This document shows positions 52,621 through 60,199 of a stretch of DNA of 64,000 bases, in pieces. The DNA is from Candidatus Calditenuis fumarioli (GTDB lineage Archaea > Thermoproteota > Nitrososphaeria_A > Caldarchaeales > Calditenuaceae), in contig JANVYR010000001.1 of assembly GCA_030059665.1 (NCBI GenBank), positions 480,191 to 544,190 on the forward strand. The letters run 5' to 3'. The notes below the pieces were generated by a model. The model had not been told where the DNA came from and did no database searches. It was given only the letters and a program-made list of their open reading frames with translations. A program made the position numbers and the translations under genes. Position 1 is the first letter of the stretch, and every line of letters begins with the position of its first letter.

Positions 52621-53163
52621 ATGACTCCCGACGACGCTGTTGGTGATGAGGGGCCTCGCGAGGGACCGGAAGGGCCCGGGCACGAAACCCCGCCCGAGGG
52701 CGAACGGGAGGAATCGGAGCTGAGAATGGAATTGGAGAGGCTGAGGGAGGAGCTGGTGGCGCTCAAGCAGGAGCGGATGAGGCTCGCCGGTGCGGTCGAG
52801 AGGCTCCTCCGTCACCTGATAGGCGTCTCGGAGACCGTCGAGCGGGTCGCAGGCCTCTACGAGCTCTCGGAGGACGCCAACGCGAGGGCCCTCTCCGAGG
52901 GGCTGAGGATGGTCTCGTCGGCGATCGAGCGCGCCTTGAGGGAGGAGGGGGTGGAGGTGATAGGTTTTGTCGGATCGAGGTTCGACCCGGCGCTGCACGA
53001 GGCCGTCGGCTTCGTCGAGTCCGAGGAGCACGAGGAGGGGACCGTCGTCTCGGTGGTGGAGAAGGGTTTCGCGTATGCTGGCAAGGTCCTCCGGCCTGCG
53101 AAGGTGCTCGTGGCGAAGAGGCCCCAGCCGGAAGGAGCGGGTGAGGCCGGACGGGTCACCTGA
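52621..53163 (+). CDS. grpE: GrpE nucleotide-exchange factor
   Basis: The 180-residue protein begins with an acidic, disordered stretch, then a long coiled coil (RMELERLREELVALKQERM) and the GrpE head (GVEVIGFVGSRFDPALHEAV, SVVEKGFAYAGKVLRPAKVLV). It releases ADP from DnaK. No dnaK or dnaJ lies next to it in this window. Its end overlaps the convergent amidohydrolase gene by 8 bp. Confidence 0.92.
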   Translation: MTPDDAVGDEGPREGPEGPGHETPPEGEREESELRMELERLREELVALKQERMRLAGAVERLLRHLIGVSETVERVAGLYELSEDANARALSEGLRMVSSAIERALREEGVEVIGFVGSRFDPALHEAVGFVESEEHEEGTVVSVVEKGFAYAGKVLRPAKVLVAKRPQPEGAGEAGRVT

Positions 53164-54007
53164 GGCCCAAGACCCTCTCCGCGTTCCTCCAGAGGATCAT
53201 CTCCTTCGTTTCGCGCTTCAGCTCGATCCTCTCGAAGTCAGCGAGCCACCTCGAAGGCCTGATCATCGGGTAGTCCGATCCGAACAGGACCTTCTCGGGG
53301 ATCAGGTTGTCGGCGTACCTCCAGACCACCTGCGGTATGTACCTGGGAGACCAGCCCGAGAGCTCGATGTACACGTTAGCCTTGTGCTGAGCGATCGCCA
53401 GCGCCTCCTCGTACCAGGGCCAGCCGAAGTGGGCCATCACGACCTTCAGGCGCGGGAACTGGGCGGCGACGTTGTCGACGTAGATCGGCCTGCCGTGGTC
53501 CAGCCTGATCCCACCTCCTCCTTCCAGGCCAGCCCCTATCCCGGAGGTGCCCGTGTGGAAGAGCACCGGTATCCCGAGGTCCTCCGCCATCTGGTAGACC
53601 TCGAAGCACCGCTCGTCGTCTGGCCGGAACCGCTGGAGCTGGGGGTGAAGCTTAAGGCCCCTGAGCCCTAGGTCCTTCACCGCCCTCTCCAGCTCGAGCA
53701 CCGACCTCTTCCCTCCGAGGGGGTCAACGGTTGCGAAGGCGATCACGCGTTCCGGGTCCACCCGCTGGAGCTCGGCCATCTGCTCGTTGCTGTCACCGGG
53801 GATGCCGGTGAGCCTCGACGCGTCGAGCGGCAGAAGCACCATCCTCCCCACACCAGCCTCCTCGTACTCCCTCAACGCCTCCTCGATACCTATCTGCCCG
53901 AAGTCGCTCCTGAAGTAGGACCTCATCTTCTCCACGAACGGGCCCAGGGTCCTGAAGAAGCCCGGAGTGGTGAGGTGGACGTGGAAGTCGATCGGTCTCC
54001 CGCTCAT
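53156..54007 (-). CDS. Amidohydrolase family protein (PF04909-like)
   Basis: The 283-residue TIM-barrel protein has the metal motif PIDFHVHLTTPG, LRGLKLHPQLQRF, VLFHTGTSG, VVMAHFGWPWYEEAL and the terminal VLFGSDYPMIRPSRW. It belongs to the amidohydrolase-2 group that includes decarboxylases and lactonases acting on aromatic or sugar acids. A function cannot be fixed from here. The start is ATG 54007. Confidence 0.88.
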   Translation of the reverse strand: MSGRPIDFHVHLTTPGFFRTLGPFVEKMRSYFRSDFGQIGIEEALREYEEAGVGRMVLLPLDASRLTGIPGDSNEQMAELQRVDPERVIAFATVDPLGGKRSVLELERAVKDLGLRGLKLHPQLQRFRPDDERCFEVYQMAEDLGIPVLFHTGTSGIGAGLEGGGGIRLDHGRPIYVDNVAAQFPRLKVVMAHFGWPWYEEALAIAQHKANVYIELSGWSPRYIPQVVWRYADNLIPEKVLFGSDYPMIRPSRWLADFERIELKRETKEMILWRNAERVLGLR

Positions 54008-54073
54008 GGGTCGTGTGGTGAACAGTCACAGATTAGAATTTGCTCGGTCGGAGCTTCCAGAAACGCAAATCCG

Positions 54074-54145
54074 TGGACCGGGCGGGACTCGAACCCGCGA
54101 CCTCCCGGGTGCGAACCGGGCGATCTGCCGCTGATCTACCGGCCC
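54074..54145 (-). tRNA. tRNA-Ala (anticodon CGC)
   Basis: On the minus strand, GGGCCGG pairs with CCGGTCC and includes the G3-U70 wobble, the Ala identity element. The anticodon stem CCCGG/CCGGG encloses TTCGCAC (anticodon CGC), and the T arm CGGG-TTCGAGT-CCCG follows. No intron is seen, and CCA is not encoded. Confidence 0.93.
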
Positions 54146-54203
54146 AAGCATCGACTATTTTCCATCTTAGCATTTAAACCTTAAGTAGAGGATGCCTTGT
54201 GGC

Positions 54204-54362
54204 TTATTTCATCGGCCTATTTCTGCTGGATATTGCGTAATCATAACTACTGGTAATTACCCACAGGCATTCGATTCTGAGGTCTTTCCTATCGAGGTTC
54301 AGGGGAGTAAGCAAGAGGTACCTCCAAGCATACCTATCGATCCTAGCGCTTCTGATCGACAT
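54204..54362 (-). CDS. Possible short protein or gene remnant, 52 residues
   Basis: An ATG at 54362 opens a 52-codon frame (SIRSARIDRYAWRYLLLT and DLRIECLWVITSSYDYA) ending at 54204. It is basic and not GC-biased like its neighbours, and the open frame continues upstream without a start until stops near 54455. It may be the end of a decayed gene, perhaps a mobile element. I do not recognise a family. Confidence 0.25.
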   Translation of the reverse strand: MSIRSARIDRYAWRYLLLTPLNLDRKDLRIECLWVITSSYDYAISSRNRPMK

Positions 54363-54533
54363 GCCTAGGAGTTGGTTCAGTCCGCTGCTATCCCTTTCGA
54401 TGCCGAGACGAGCGTTTGTAAAATTTTGGTTGACGGCGTGAACGGGAAGGGGACGTCGTTATCAGATCCGTAGATCTCCGGTCATCCCCTGCTCGGCCTC
54501 TACTCGTCGGTTTGGCGTACGGTCGATAGCAAG

Positions 54534-54785
54534 AGGCAACTAAGGTAATACCATTTTTCAGCAACTGATAAGTGCTCTGAATTGAGTTGATATTGAGATT
54601 CAACTTTTACCTCATCGAGCAGCATATATAAATCCCCTAAATGAATTTTGCTGAAGACAACCCCAATCATCTTAAAATAGAGGTCAAAAAATTCATCCGT
54701 GCGAAGGGGTGGCGCGGCGGGAAGCCGCGCAGAGCCCGAAAATCCCGGAATCGGGAACGGTGATCCCGAGAGAGGGAGTTGAAAG
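54534..54785 (+). CRISPR. Second CRISPR leader with a single repeat
   Basis: Bases 54534-54759 repeat the leader at 9915-10140 with exactly the same length and about 14 mismatches by eye, including the TATATAAAT box (54625-54633) and both hairpins (54712-54730 and 54743-54756). One 26-bp repeat identical to those of the array follows at 54760-54785. No second repeat follows; the sequence runs into the CoA-transferase gene end. It is either an array seed or an array that has lost all spacers. Confidence 0.88.
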
Positions 54786-54820
54786 TCCATATCAACGAAT
54801 CGCGTGGGGAGCGAGTAGGG

Positions 54821-55576
54821 TCAAGCCCTCGAGAAGGGCTTGGTCCTGAGGTTTTCGGGGTCGAGGCGCGCTATCACCTCCCTCTCCTCCCTCGTGGGCT
54901 CCCGCGTGGGCGGTGCATCCCTGCCTGTGACGTCGAAGCCGGTGGACGCGATCACCTCGTCGACGGATGACCAGGGATGGACCGACAGGAGCCTCCACGC
55001 CCTTTTCTCCCTCTCGTGCTCGAGGAGGCAGAGGTCTGTGCAGAGCAGGACCCTGTTGGACGCGTTCCTGGCGGTGGCGGTGACGAAGTCGACCCGCCTG
55101 ACGAGGCTTCTTGGACCGTGCCTGAAGTTCCACAGGACCGCCTTCCTGACGAGAGGGAGTATGAAGGCAGCAGCCGCGCCTCCGGGCAGCCTCACCTTCG
55201 GGCTCTCGAGCTGGCCGATGACGGAGACGTTGACGTTCGCATCGGAGTCGATCTGCGCCGGTCCTAGGAACATCACGTCCACCTTGCCCTTCTGGGCGAG
55301 GTCGAAGGCGTCGACCGTTGGCATGACGGCCCCCAGACCAGCCAGCTCAGGGTCACCGGTGGAGCGCTTGACCTGGATGTCCGCCAGCGACGGCTCGTAA
55401 CCCTCCGCGACCGTTGTGACCCTGATCCGCTTCCCGTGGACGAGCTTGGCGACGGCCGCCGCGAGCAGAGCGTGGTGCGAGTTGAGGCCCACGAAGACCA
55501 AGTCGCCGTCGGAGAGGAGGTCCGCCATGCAGGTCACTATCAGGTCCGCAGCGTAAGTGGGGTCCCGGAAGGCCAT
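54821..55576 (-). CDS. CoA-transferase beta subunit
   Basis: The 251-residue protein has DGDLVFVGLNSHHALLAAAVA, AVMPTVDAFDLAQKGKVDVMFLGPAQID, VRLPGGAAAAFILPL and STGFDVTGRDAPPT, which match the beta chains of glutaconate/IpdB-like or 3-oxoacid CoA-transferases. The matching alpha subunit is absent at this locus. It shares one base with the acetyl-CoA synthetase gene, suggesting one message. The single CRISPR repeat lies 36 bp beyond its stop. Confidence 0.8.
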   Translation of the reverse strand: MAFRDPTYAADLIVTCMADLLSDGDLVFVGLNSHHALLAAAVAKLVHGKRIRVTTVAEGYEPSLADIQVKRSTGDPELAGLGAVMPTVDAFDLAQKGKVDVMFLGPAQIDSDANVNVSVIGQLESPKVRLPGGAAAAFILPLVRKAVLWNFRHGPRSLVRRVDFVTATARNASNRVLLCTDLCLLEHEREKRAWRLLSVHPWSSVDEVIASTGFDVTGRDAPPTREPTREEREVIARLDPENLRTKPFSRA

Positions 55577-57510
55577 CAGCCTCCCCCACCCGCCTGTAGG
55601 GACCTTTTCAGCGACTCCACAGCGGCCCTAATTTCCTCAACGCTGGCCTCGTCCTCCAACGTCGACAGGTCTCCCGGCTGAGAACCCGTCAGCACTGCCC
55701 TCAGAACCCTCCGCATGATCTTTCCCGTCCTGGTCCTCGGAAGCCGGTCGACCAAGTACACCGCGCCGATGACCGCCACCGGCCCCACCTCCTTCCTGAC
55801 GATCTCCCTGACCTCCTCCTCGAGCTGCCGCGGATCGACCTCGTGACCCTTCCTCAGCGTTGCGAAGACCGCCAGCACCTCGCCCCTCACCGGATCCGGG
55901 ACCGAGACGACGGCCGCCTCAGCCACCGCGGGATGGCGCGCCACCGCGTTCTCCACGTCGGCCGGCGCAAGCCTGTGACCCGCCACCTTTACCACGTCGT
56001 CAACCCTGCCCAAGATGTAGACGTATCCCTCCTCGTCGACGTAGCCGTAATCGCCGGTGAGGTAGAGCCCCTCGAACCTGCTCCAGTAGGCCTTGACGTA
56101 CCGCTCGGGATCACCCCAGACGCTGTACATGAACGCGGGCGGGACCGGGGGCTCGATCACCACGTTCCCCCTCTCACCGGGGCCGAGCGGCTCACCGCTG
56201 TCGGAGAGGATCCTGATCTTGATGCCGGGATAGGGAAGGCCGACTGAGCCCTGCTTGTAACGGATGCCGCCGGCGATGCCGAACCCGAGGGGCGCGGCGA
56301 TGAAACCGGAGTTCTCCGTCTGGCCCCATGTCTCGATGACGTGGCAGTCCTCCCTCTCTCGGGCGACGTTCCTCTTCAACCACCTCCAGGCCTCGACACC
56401 GAGGATCTCGCCTGCGCTGACTATCAGCCTCAGCGAAGAGAGGTCGTACCGCTTCGGGACCTCGTCGCCGTACCGCATCAGGAGCCTCACCGCCGTGGGC
56501 GCGACCCACATCGAGCTCACCCTGAACCTCTCCACAATCTCCCACCAGATCCCCGGATGGGGGTGATCCGGTGCGTCCTCGTACCAGAGAACCGTGACGC
56601 CGTTCAGCAGCGGGCCGTAGGTGCTGTAGCTGTGACCGTTGATCCATCCAATATCGGGCGTGGAGAAGAAGACGTCGCTTTCTCCCCATCCGAAGAGCCA
56701 CTTGTTGTGGGCGCAGGCCCAGACGGTGTAGGGGCCGTGAAGGTGGACGACGCCCTTAGGCCTCCCGGTGGTCCCCGACGTGTAGAGGATGAAGAGCGGG
56801 TCCTCCGATCTGACCCTCTCCGGATCGGAGCTCGAACCCGGGGTTTGACGCTGGACTAGCTCGTGGTACCAGTGATCCCTCCCCTCCCTCATCGGCGTCC
56901 GATCGAGGCCGACGCGCCTCAGAACCACAACGCTCTCGACGGTTCCGGCGAGCTCGGCCGCCTCGTCAACGACCCGCTTCAGCTCGATCACCTTACCCCT
57001 CCTGAACATCCCGTCGGCGGTCACGACCAACCTCGACCCCGAGTCCCTGATCCTCTCCGCGAGAGCTCCGACGCCGAATCCGCTGAAGACGACGCTGTGG
57101 ACGGCTCCGATCCTCGCAACCGAGAGCATCGCCACCATCGCCTCGGGCACCATCGGCATGTAGATGGTTACCCTGTCTCCCTTTCTGACCCCGAGCTCCC
57201 TCAGGGCCGCCGAGAACCTCCTGACCTCTTCGAGCAGCTCAGAGTAGGTGAGCCTCTTCGTCTCGCCATTGCTGCCGCACCATATCAGCGCAGTCCTTCC
57301 TCCCCTGCCCTCTTTCACGTGTCTGTCGAGGCAGTTCTCGGTCACGTTGAGCTCGCCGCCGACGAACCACCTGTAGAAGGGAGGGTTCGAGCTGTCCAGC
57401 GTCACGTCCCACTTCCTGTACCAGCTCAGCTCCGACGCCACCCTGCTCCAGAAGCCCTCTGGATCCCGGATGGACTCCTCGTAGACCTCGCGGTAGAGCT
57501 CCAGCGACAT
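55576..57510 (-). CDS. acsA: AMP-forming acetyl-CoA synthetase
   Basis: The 644-residue enzyme has SEDPLFILYTSGTTGRPKGVVH, IETWGQTENSGF, YLTGDYGYVDEEGYVYILGR, VVKVAGHRLAPADVENAV and the acetylation-site lysine context RTRTGKIMRRVLR. It activates acetate (or propionate) to the CoA ester using ATP. It is close to the usual family length of about 650. Together with the CoA-transferase beta chain it may serve organic-acid use. Confidence 0.95.
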   Translation of the reverse strand: MSLELYREVYEESIRDPEGFWSRVASELSWYRKWDVTLDSSNPPFYRWFVGGELNVTENCLDRHVKEGRGGRTALIWCGSNGETKRLTYSELLEEVRRFSAALRELGVRKGDRVTIYMPMVPEAMVAMLSVARIGAVHSVVFSGFGVGALAERIRDSGSRLVVTADGMFRRGKVIELKRVVDEAAELAGTVESVVVLRRVGLDRTPMREGRDHWYHELVQRQTPGSSSDPERVRSEDPLFILYTSGTTGRPKGVVHLHGPYTVWACAHNKWLFGWGESDVFFSTPDIGWINGHSYSTYGPLLNGVTVLWYEDAPDHPHPGIWWEIVERFRVSSMWVAPTAVRLLMRYGDEVPKRYDLSSLRLIVSAGEILGVEAWRWLKRNVAREREDCHVIETWGQTENSGFIAAPLGFGIAGGIRYKQGSVGLPYPGIKIRILSDSGEPLGPGERGNVVIEPPVPPAFMYSVWGDPERYVKAYWSRFEGLYLTGDYGYVDEEGYVYILGRVDDVVKVAGHRLAPADVENAVARHPAVAEAAVVSVPDPVRGEVLAVFATLRKGHEVDPRQLEEEVREIVRKEVGPVAVIGAVYLVDRLPRTRTGKIMRRVLRAVLTGSQPGDLSTLEDEASVEEIRAAVESLKRSLQAGGGG

Positions 57511-57559
57511 TCGGGTCCCCTCTGATTCGACTACGCATAAGCGTTTTCAATGGGGGACG

Positions 57560-58081
57560 ATGAGGTCTCAGCGGATGATCAAGGCCTTCGTCCTCGGAGT
57601 GGTCGGCAGCAGGAGCGAGCTGGTCTCTTCGCTCAACGCGATCAGGAACCTTCCGAACGTCGAGGAGGCCTACCTGCTGTGGGGGACCTACGACGTGATC
57701 GCTAAGGTCGTGGTGCCGAGCCTGGAGGACCTGAACTCCGTCCTCGACGGGCTCTACAGGTCGGGCGTTGTGGACTCGAACACGCTGATCGTGAACCCTG
57801 GAGGCCTCTCCCTCGAGAAGCCGGAGAGCAGATCGAAGCGGAAGTGCGCCTACACCTTCATCAAGATCAGGAGGCCGGCCGCACCGAGGCTCTGGGGCAG
57901 GTTCCTCAGCGAGATAGACGCGGTGATGGAGGCGTACGAGATCTTCGGGATGTACGACGTGATCGTCGCCGTCTCAGAGGACGTCAGGACCGACTTCTTC
58001 GACTCCTACTTCCGGAAGCTCTGGATCCTCACCGAGATCAACATGAACAACACGACCACGATGTTCACCGTCGAGGTCTGA
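57560..58081 (+). CDS. Tandem RAM (Lrp/AsnC ligand-binding) domain protein without DNA-binding domain
   Basis: The 173-residue protein consists of two RAM-like repeats: MIKAFVLGVVGSRSELVSSL with NVEEAYLLWGTYDVIAKVVVP, and YTFIKIRRPAAPRLWGRFLS with AYEIFGMYDVIVAVSE. No helix-turn-helix is present. Such proteins bind amino acids or related ligands and may modulate partner regulators. It is divergent from acetyl-CoA synthetase with about 50 bp between, so coregulation is possible. Confidence 0.75.
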   Translation: MRSQRMIKAFVLGVVGSRSELVSSLNAIRNLPNVEEAYLLWGTYDVIAKVVVPSLEDLNSVLDGLYRSGVVDSNTLIVNPGGLSLEKPESRSKRKCAYTFIKIRRPAAPRLWGRFLSEIDAVMEAYEIFGMYDVIVAVSEDVRTDFFDSYFRKLWILTEINMNNTTTMFTVEV

Positions 58082-58179
58082 GGCCGCTGGACCCCCTTGC
58101 ATCGGGCAGTTTGGGGACAGCCCTGGCGATGGATATTAACCAAACCGCGCTGAATGGTTGAGCGGGCCGGCGTTCGGAG

Positions 58180-58268
58180 GGGCCCGTGGCCTAGCATGGA
58201 TATGGCGCCGGCCTCCGGACGGGAAGGGGGAGAGCCGGAGGTCCCGGGTTCGAGTCCCGGCGGGCCCG
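58180..58268 (+). tRNA. tRNA-Arg (anticodon CCG) with 14-nt intron
   Basis: The acceptor stem is GGGCCCG/CGGGCCC with discriminator G. The anticodon stem CCGGC/GCCGG encloses CTCCGG, then an insertion at 58219-58232, then A. The only reading with T at position 33 gives anticodon CCG. The extra 14 bases sit at the canonical 37/38 site, so the tRNA needs splicing endonuclease. The T arm CCGGG-TTCGAGT-CCCGG is intact. Confidence 0.9.
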
Positions 58269-58347
58269 ATCGTCCATTTCTTCCGCTCTCAGCTGCAAGG
58301 TGCACCCTGAAAGCCATCGGCGGAGCGATCGGTACCGATGCGCTGTT

Positions 58348-58713
58348 TCAGTGCTTGAAGTAAACCGAGAGGAGCATGTTGATGAAGCCGAGGTTGGGGT
58401 TAGGCTTGGTGATCGCGACGACGATGTCACCTCGATAGTGGAGCGCGAACATGTAACGCCTGTCCTCGAGCTCGACGTAGATCCTCTTGTAGTCGCCGAG
58501 CCTCATCATGTCAAGGACTGAGGTGACCACGCCCGAGACGGTCGAGACCGCGGCGGCCAGGAAGTCGGGCCTGAGGGAGATGGTGTTGGCGTAGGCGACC
58601 GGCGTTCCGTCGGGCTTCACCACCATCAGGACCTCCAGGGCTCCCCTGCTGACCCTGATTATCTCGTCGAGGTAGCTCTTGAGGGTCTCAGGGTCCTGGA
58701 CGTAGCTGCTCAC
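58348..58713 (-). CDS. Roadblock/LC7 domain protein
   Basis: The 121-residue protein has LDEIIRVSRGALEVLMVVKPDGTPVAYAN, SVLDMMRLGDYKRIYVELED and YMFALHYRGDIVVAIT, the Roadblock/LC7 (MglB) fold that binds small GTPases. The GTG at 58713 overlaps the previous stop as GTGA, so it is translated after the membrane protein gene. No Ras-like GTPase gene is adjacent. Confidence 0.82.
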   Translation of the reverse strand: MSSYVQDPETLKSYLDEIIRVSRGALEVLMVVKPDGTPVAYANTISLRPDFLAAAVSTVSGVVTSVLDMMRLGDYKRIYVELEDRRYMFALHYRGDIVVAITKPNPNLGFINMLLSVYFKH

Positions 58714-59411
58714 TCCCCCCTCACCCCCAGCATCGACCGGAGGAAGGAGGAGCACGAGCTGACGGCGTTCCTCAGCGTCTCCGCCGGAACCCTGCCGAAG
58801 GGCCTGACGTAGACGAAGACCTCCCTCTCAGCAACCGCCTCGAGCCGCGCAACGGCTTCCGTTACGTCGTCCTCGAGGAGGACCATCTTGACGCCCTCGT
58901 TGGACATGGAGATGACCGAGTAGGCCTCGGCGAGCAGGGCCGCGACCTTCTCCGCCTCCACGTCGCCAACGTAATCGATGACCTGACCGGCCGAGTCGAA
59001 GAGGACCACTCCCTGGAGGTTGAAGTGCCGCGCGATCTCCGCGAGAGATTCGAACTTCACCGGCTCGGCGGCGGTCACGGTCAGAGTCCTCTGAGCGGGT
59101 TGCTGGGGCTCGGGCGACAAGGGCCCTTCTACCTGCGACGTCTGGGTCTCGGGTCTCGCAGTTTCCTGGGAGCTCGGGGTGGAGGGTTCGGTTGGGGTCT
59201 CGGGGACTGGTCTCTCCTCCGCCGGCGTCTCCGGTCTCGTGGGCTGCGGCACCTCTCGCACGGTTATCTGGAGGGCCTCCCGCATCAGCTTCAGCTCGGT
59301 CGTCAGCCTCCTGACAGACCCGAGGACCTGAATTACGAAGACCAGCAGTATCGCCACCACCACGCCGATCGCCAGCAGCGTCGTGAGCTCCGCACCCACC
59401 AGCATCTCCAC
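58710..59411 (-). CDS. Membrane-anchored protein with Pro-rich linker and Roadblock-like domain
   Basis: The 233-residue protein starts with one membrane helix (LTTLLAIGVVVAILLVFVIQ), then a Pro/Thr/Glu-rich linker (about residues 55-110) and a C-terminal domain (FNLQGVVLFDSAGQVIDYVGD, NEGVKMVLLEDDVTEAVARL, EVFVYVRPFGRVP) that resembles the Roadblock fold. With the next gene it forms a pair likely to assemble on the membrane. The topology suggests the domain faces the cytoplasm if the N-terminus is outside. This is not proven. Confidence 0.65.
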   Translation of the reverse strand: MEMLVGAELTTLLAIGVVVAILLVFVIQVLGSVRRLTTELKLMREALQITVREVPQPTRPETPAEERPVPETPTEPSTPSSQETARPETQTSQVEGPLSPEPQQPAQRTLTVTAAEPVKFESLAEIARHFNLQGVVLFDSAGQVIDYVGDVEAEKVAALLAEAYSVISMSNEGVKMVLLEDDVTEAVARLEAVAEREVFVYVRPFGRVPAETLRNAVSSCSSFLRSMLGVRGE

Positions 59412-59517
59412 CGCTCCGAGCGCTTTGCGGAGTATAAAGGTCGATCTCCAGCATCAGGCCGATATCATCCCGCGAGGTTCAGGGGAATTCCGGGATAGAG
59501 GCCCTTGAATCCCAACG

Positions 59518-59745
59518 TCAGCGGGCGCCCGCCTCGATGGCCGAGAGCCTGATCCTCAGACGGGCCTCCTCCAGCAACACCTTCCTCATGTAGCAGAGGG
59601 CGCAGACCGGCCCGGAGGTGTGGAGGACCGTGCAGCTGACGCAGATCAGCCTGCCGCAGAGTCCGCATCTCCTCGGTGCGAACCTGTCCGGGTGGTAGTA
59701 GCACTTGAACGTCAGGCTCTCCGCCTCGGCAAGAGGGATCACCAT
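59518..59745 (-). CDS. Small B-box-like zinc-binding protein
   Basis: The 75-residue protein has cysteine/histidine pairs C-x2-H...C-x2-C...C-x2-C...C-x2-C (CYYH, CGLC, CVSC, CALC), as in B-box-like zinc-binding domains, followed by a basic helix. The ATG at 59745 has GAGGCGGG directly before it. In-frame stop TGA lies just upstream, fixing the start. Its TATA box is about 90 bp upstream, so the message carries a leader with a short open frame. Confidence 0.72.
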   Translation of the reverse strand: MVIPLAEAESLTFKCYYHPDRFAPRRCGLCGRLICVSCTVLHTSGPVCALCYMRKVLLEEARLRIRLSAIEAGAR

Positions 59746-59819
59746 CCCGCCTCAACGCAGTTGTCCTCCCTAATGTCCTCAGGACCCAGCGCCGATCGGA
59801 CCGTTTTCCACGTATCCAC
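59739..59819 (-). CDS. Possible 26-residue leader peptide before the zinc-binding protein
   Basis: A GTG at 59819 lies about 21-24 bp downstream of a TATA-like GTATTAAC (about 59833-59842), as expected for a leaderless start. The 26-codon frame (DTWKTVRSALGPEDIRED and on) ends TGA at 59739-59741, overlapping the zinc-protein ATG by 7 bp. It may be an upstream frame that couples translation, or chance. Confidence 0.35.
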   Translation of the reverse strand: MDTWKTVRSALGPEDIREDNCVEAGW

Positions 59820-59881
59820 GCCGACTGTCCACGTTAATACCCTCGGAATCCCTCAACCCGTGTTTCTGGAGTTCTCCCAGA

Positions 59882-60199
59882 TCAGCCTGACCTGCCGGAA
59901 TGCCCCTTGCCTCCACGAGGGTCGGGGCCGAGCAGGATGTATTTCCGCCTGTCGGAGAGGAGCTTGACCCCGTAGAGCCATCCGGACATGCAGGGCGCTG
60001 CGCCGAGGACTTCCACGCGAACGCCCGAGACGTCTATCACCAGGGTTCCGGGCCTGGTGACGTTCCCCGACCGCTCGAACCAGTGGACCACGATCAGCCT
60101 TCCCGGCAGAAGAAAGACGTGGCCCTCGATCACCTCCAACAGGTCCTTCCCCTCGAGACCCGGGCTCGTCGGGAGTCCTCTGCGATCGGAGCCGGTCAT
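59882..60199 (-). CDS. Hypothetical protein, 105 residues
   Basis: I do not recognise this gene. It starts at ATG 60199, overlapping the sugar-dehydrogenase stop as ATGA, so it is translated with it. The protein is beta-rich (VFLLPGRLIVVHWFERSG, TLVIDVSGVRVEVLG, LYGVKLLSDRRKYILLGP) with a Gly/Arg-rich end, suggesting a small barrel. It has no membrane segment. Confidence 0.6.
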   Translation of the reverse strand: MTGSDRRGLPTSPGLEGKDLLEVIEGHVFLLPGRLIVVHWFERSGNVTRPGTLVIDVSGVRVEVLGAAPCMSGWLYGVKLLSDRRKYILLGPDPRGGKGHSGRSG

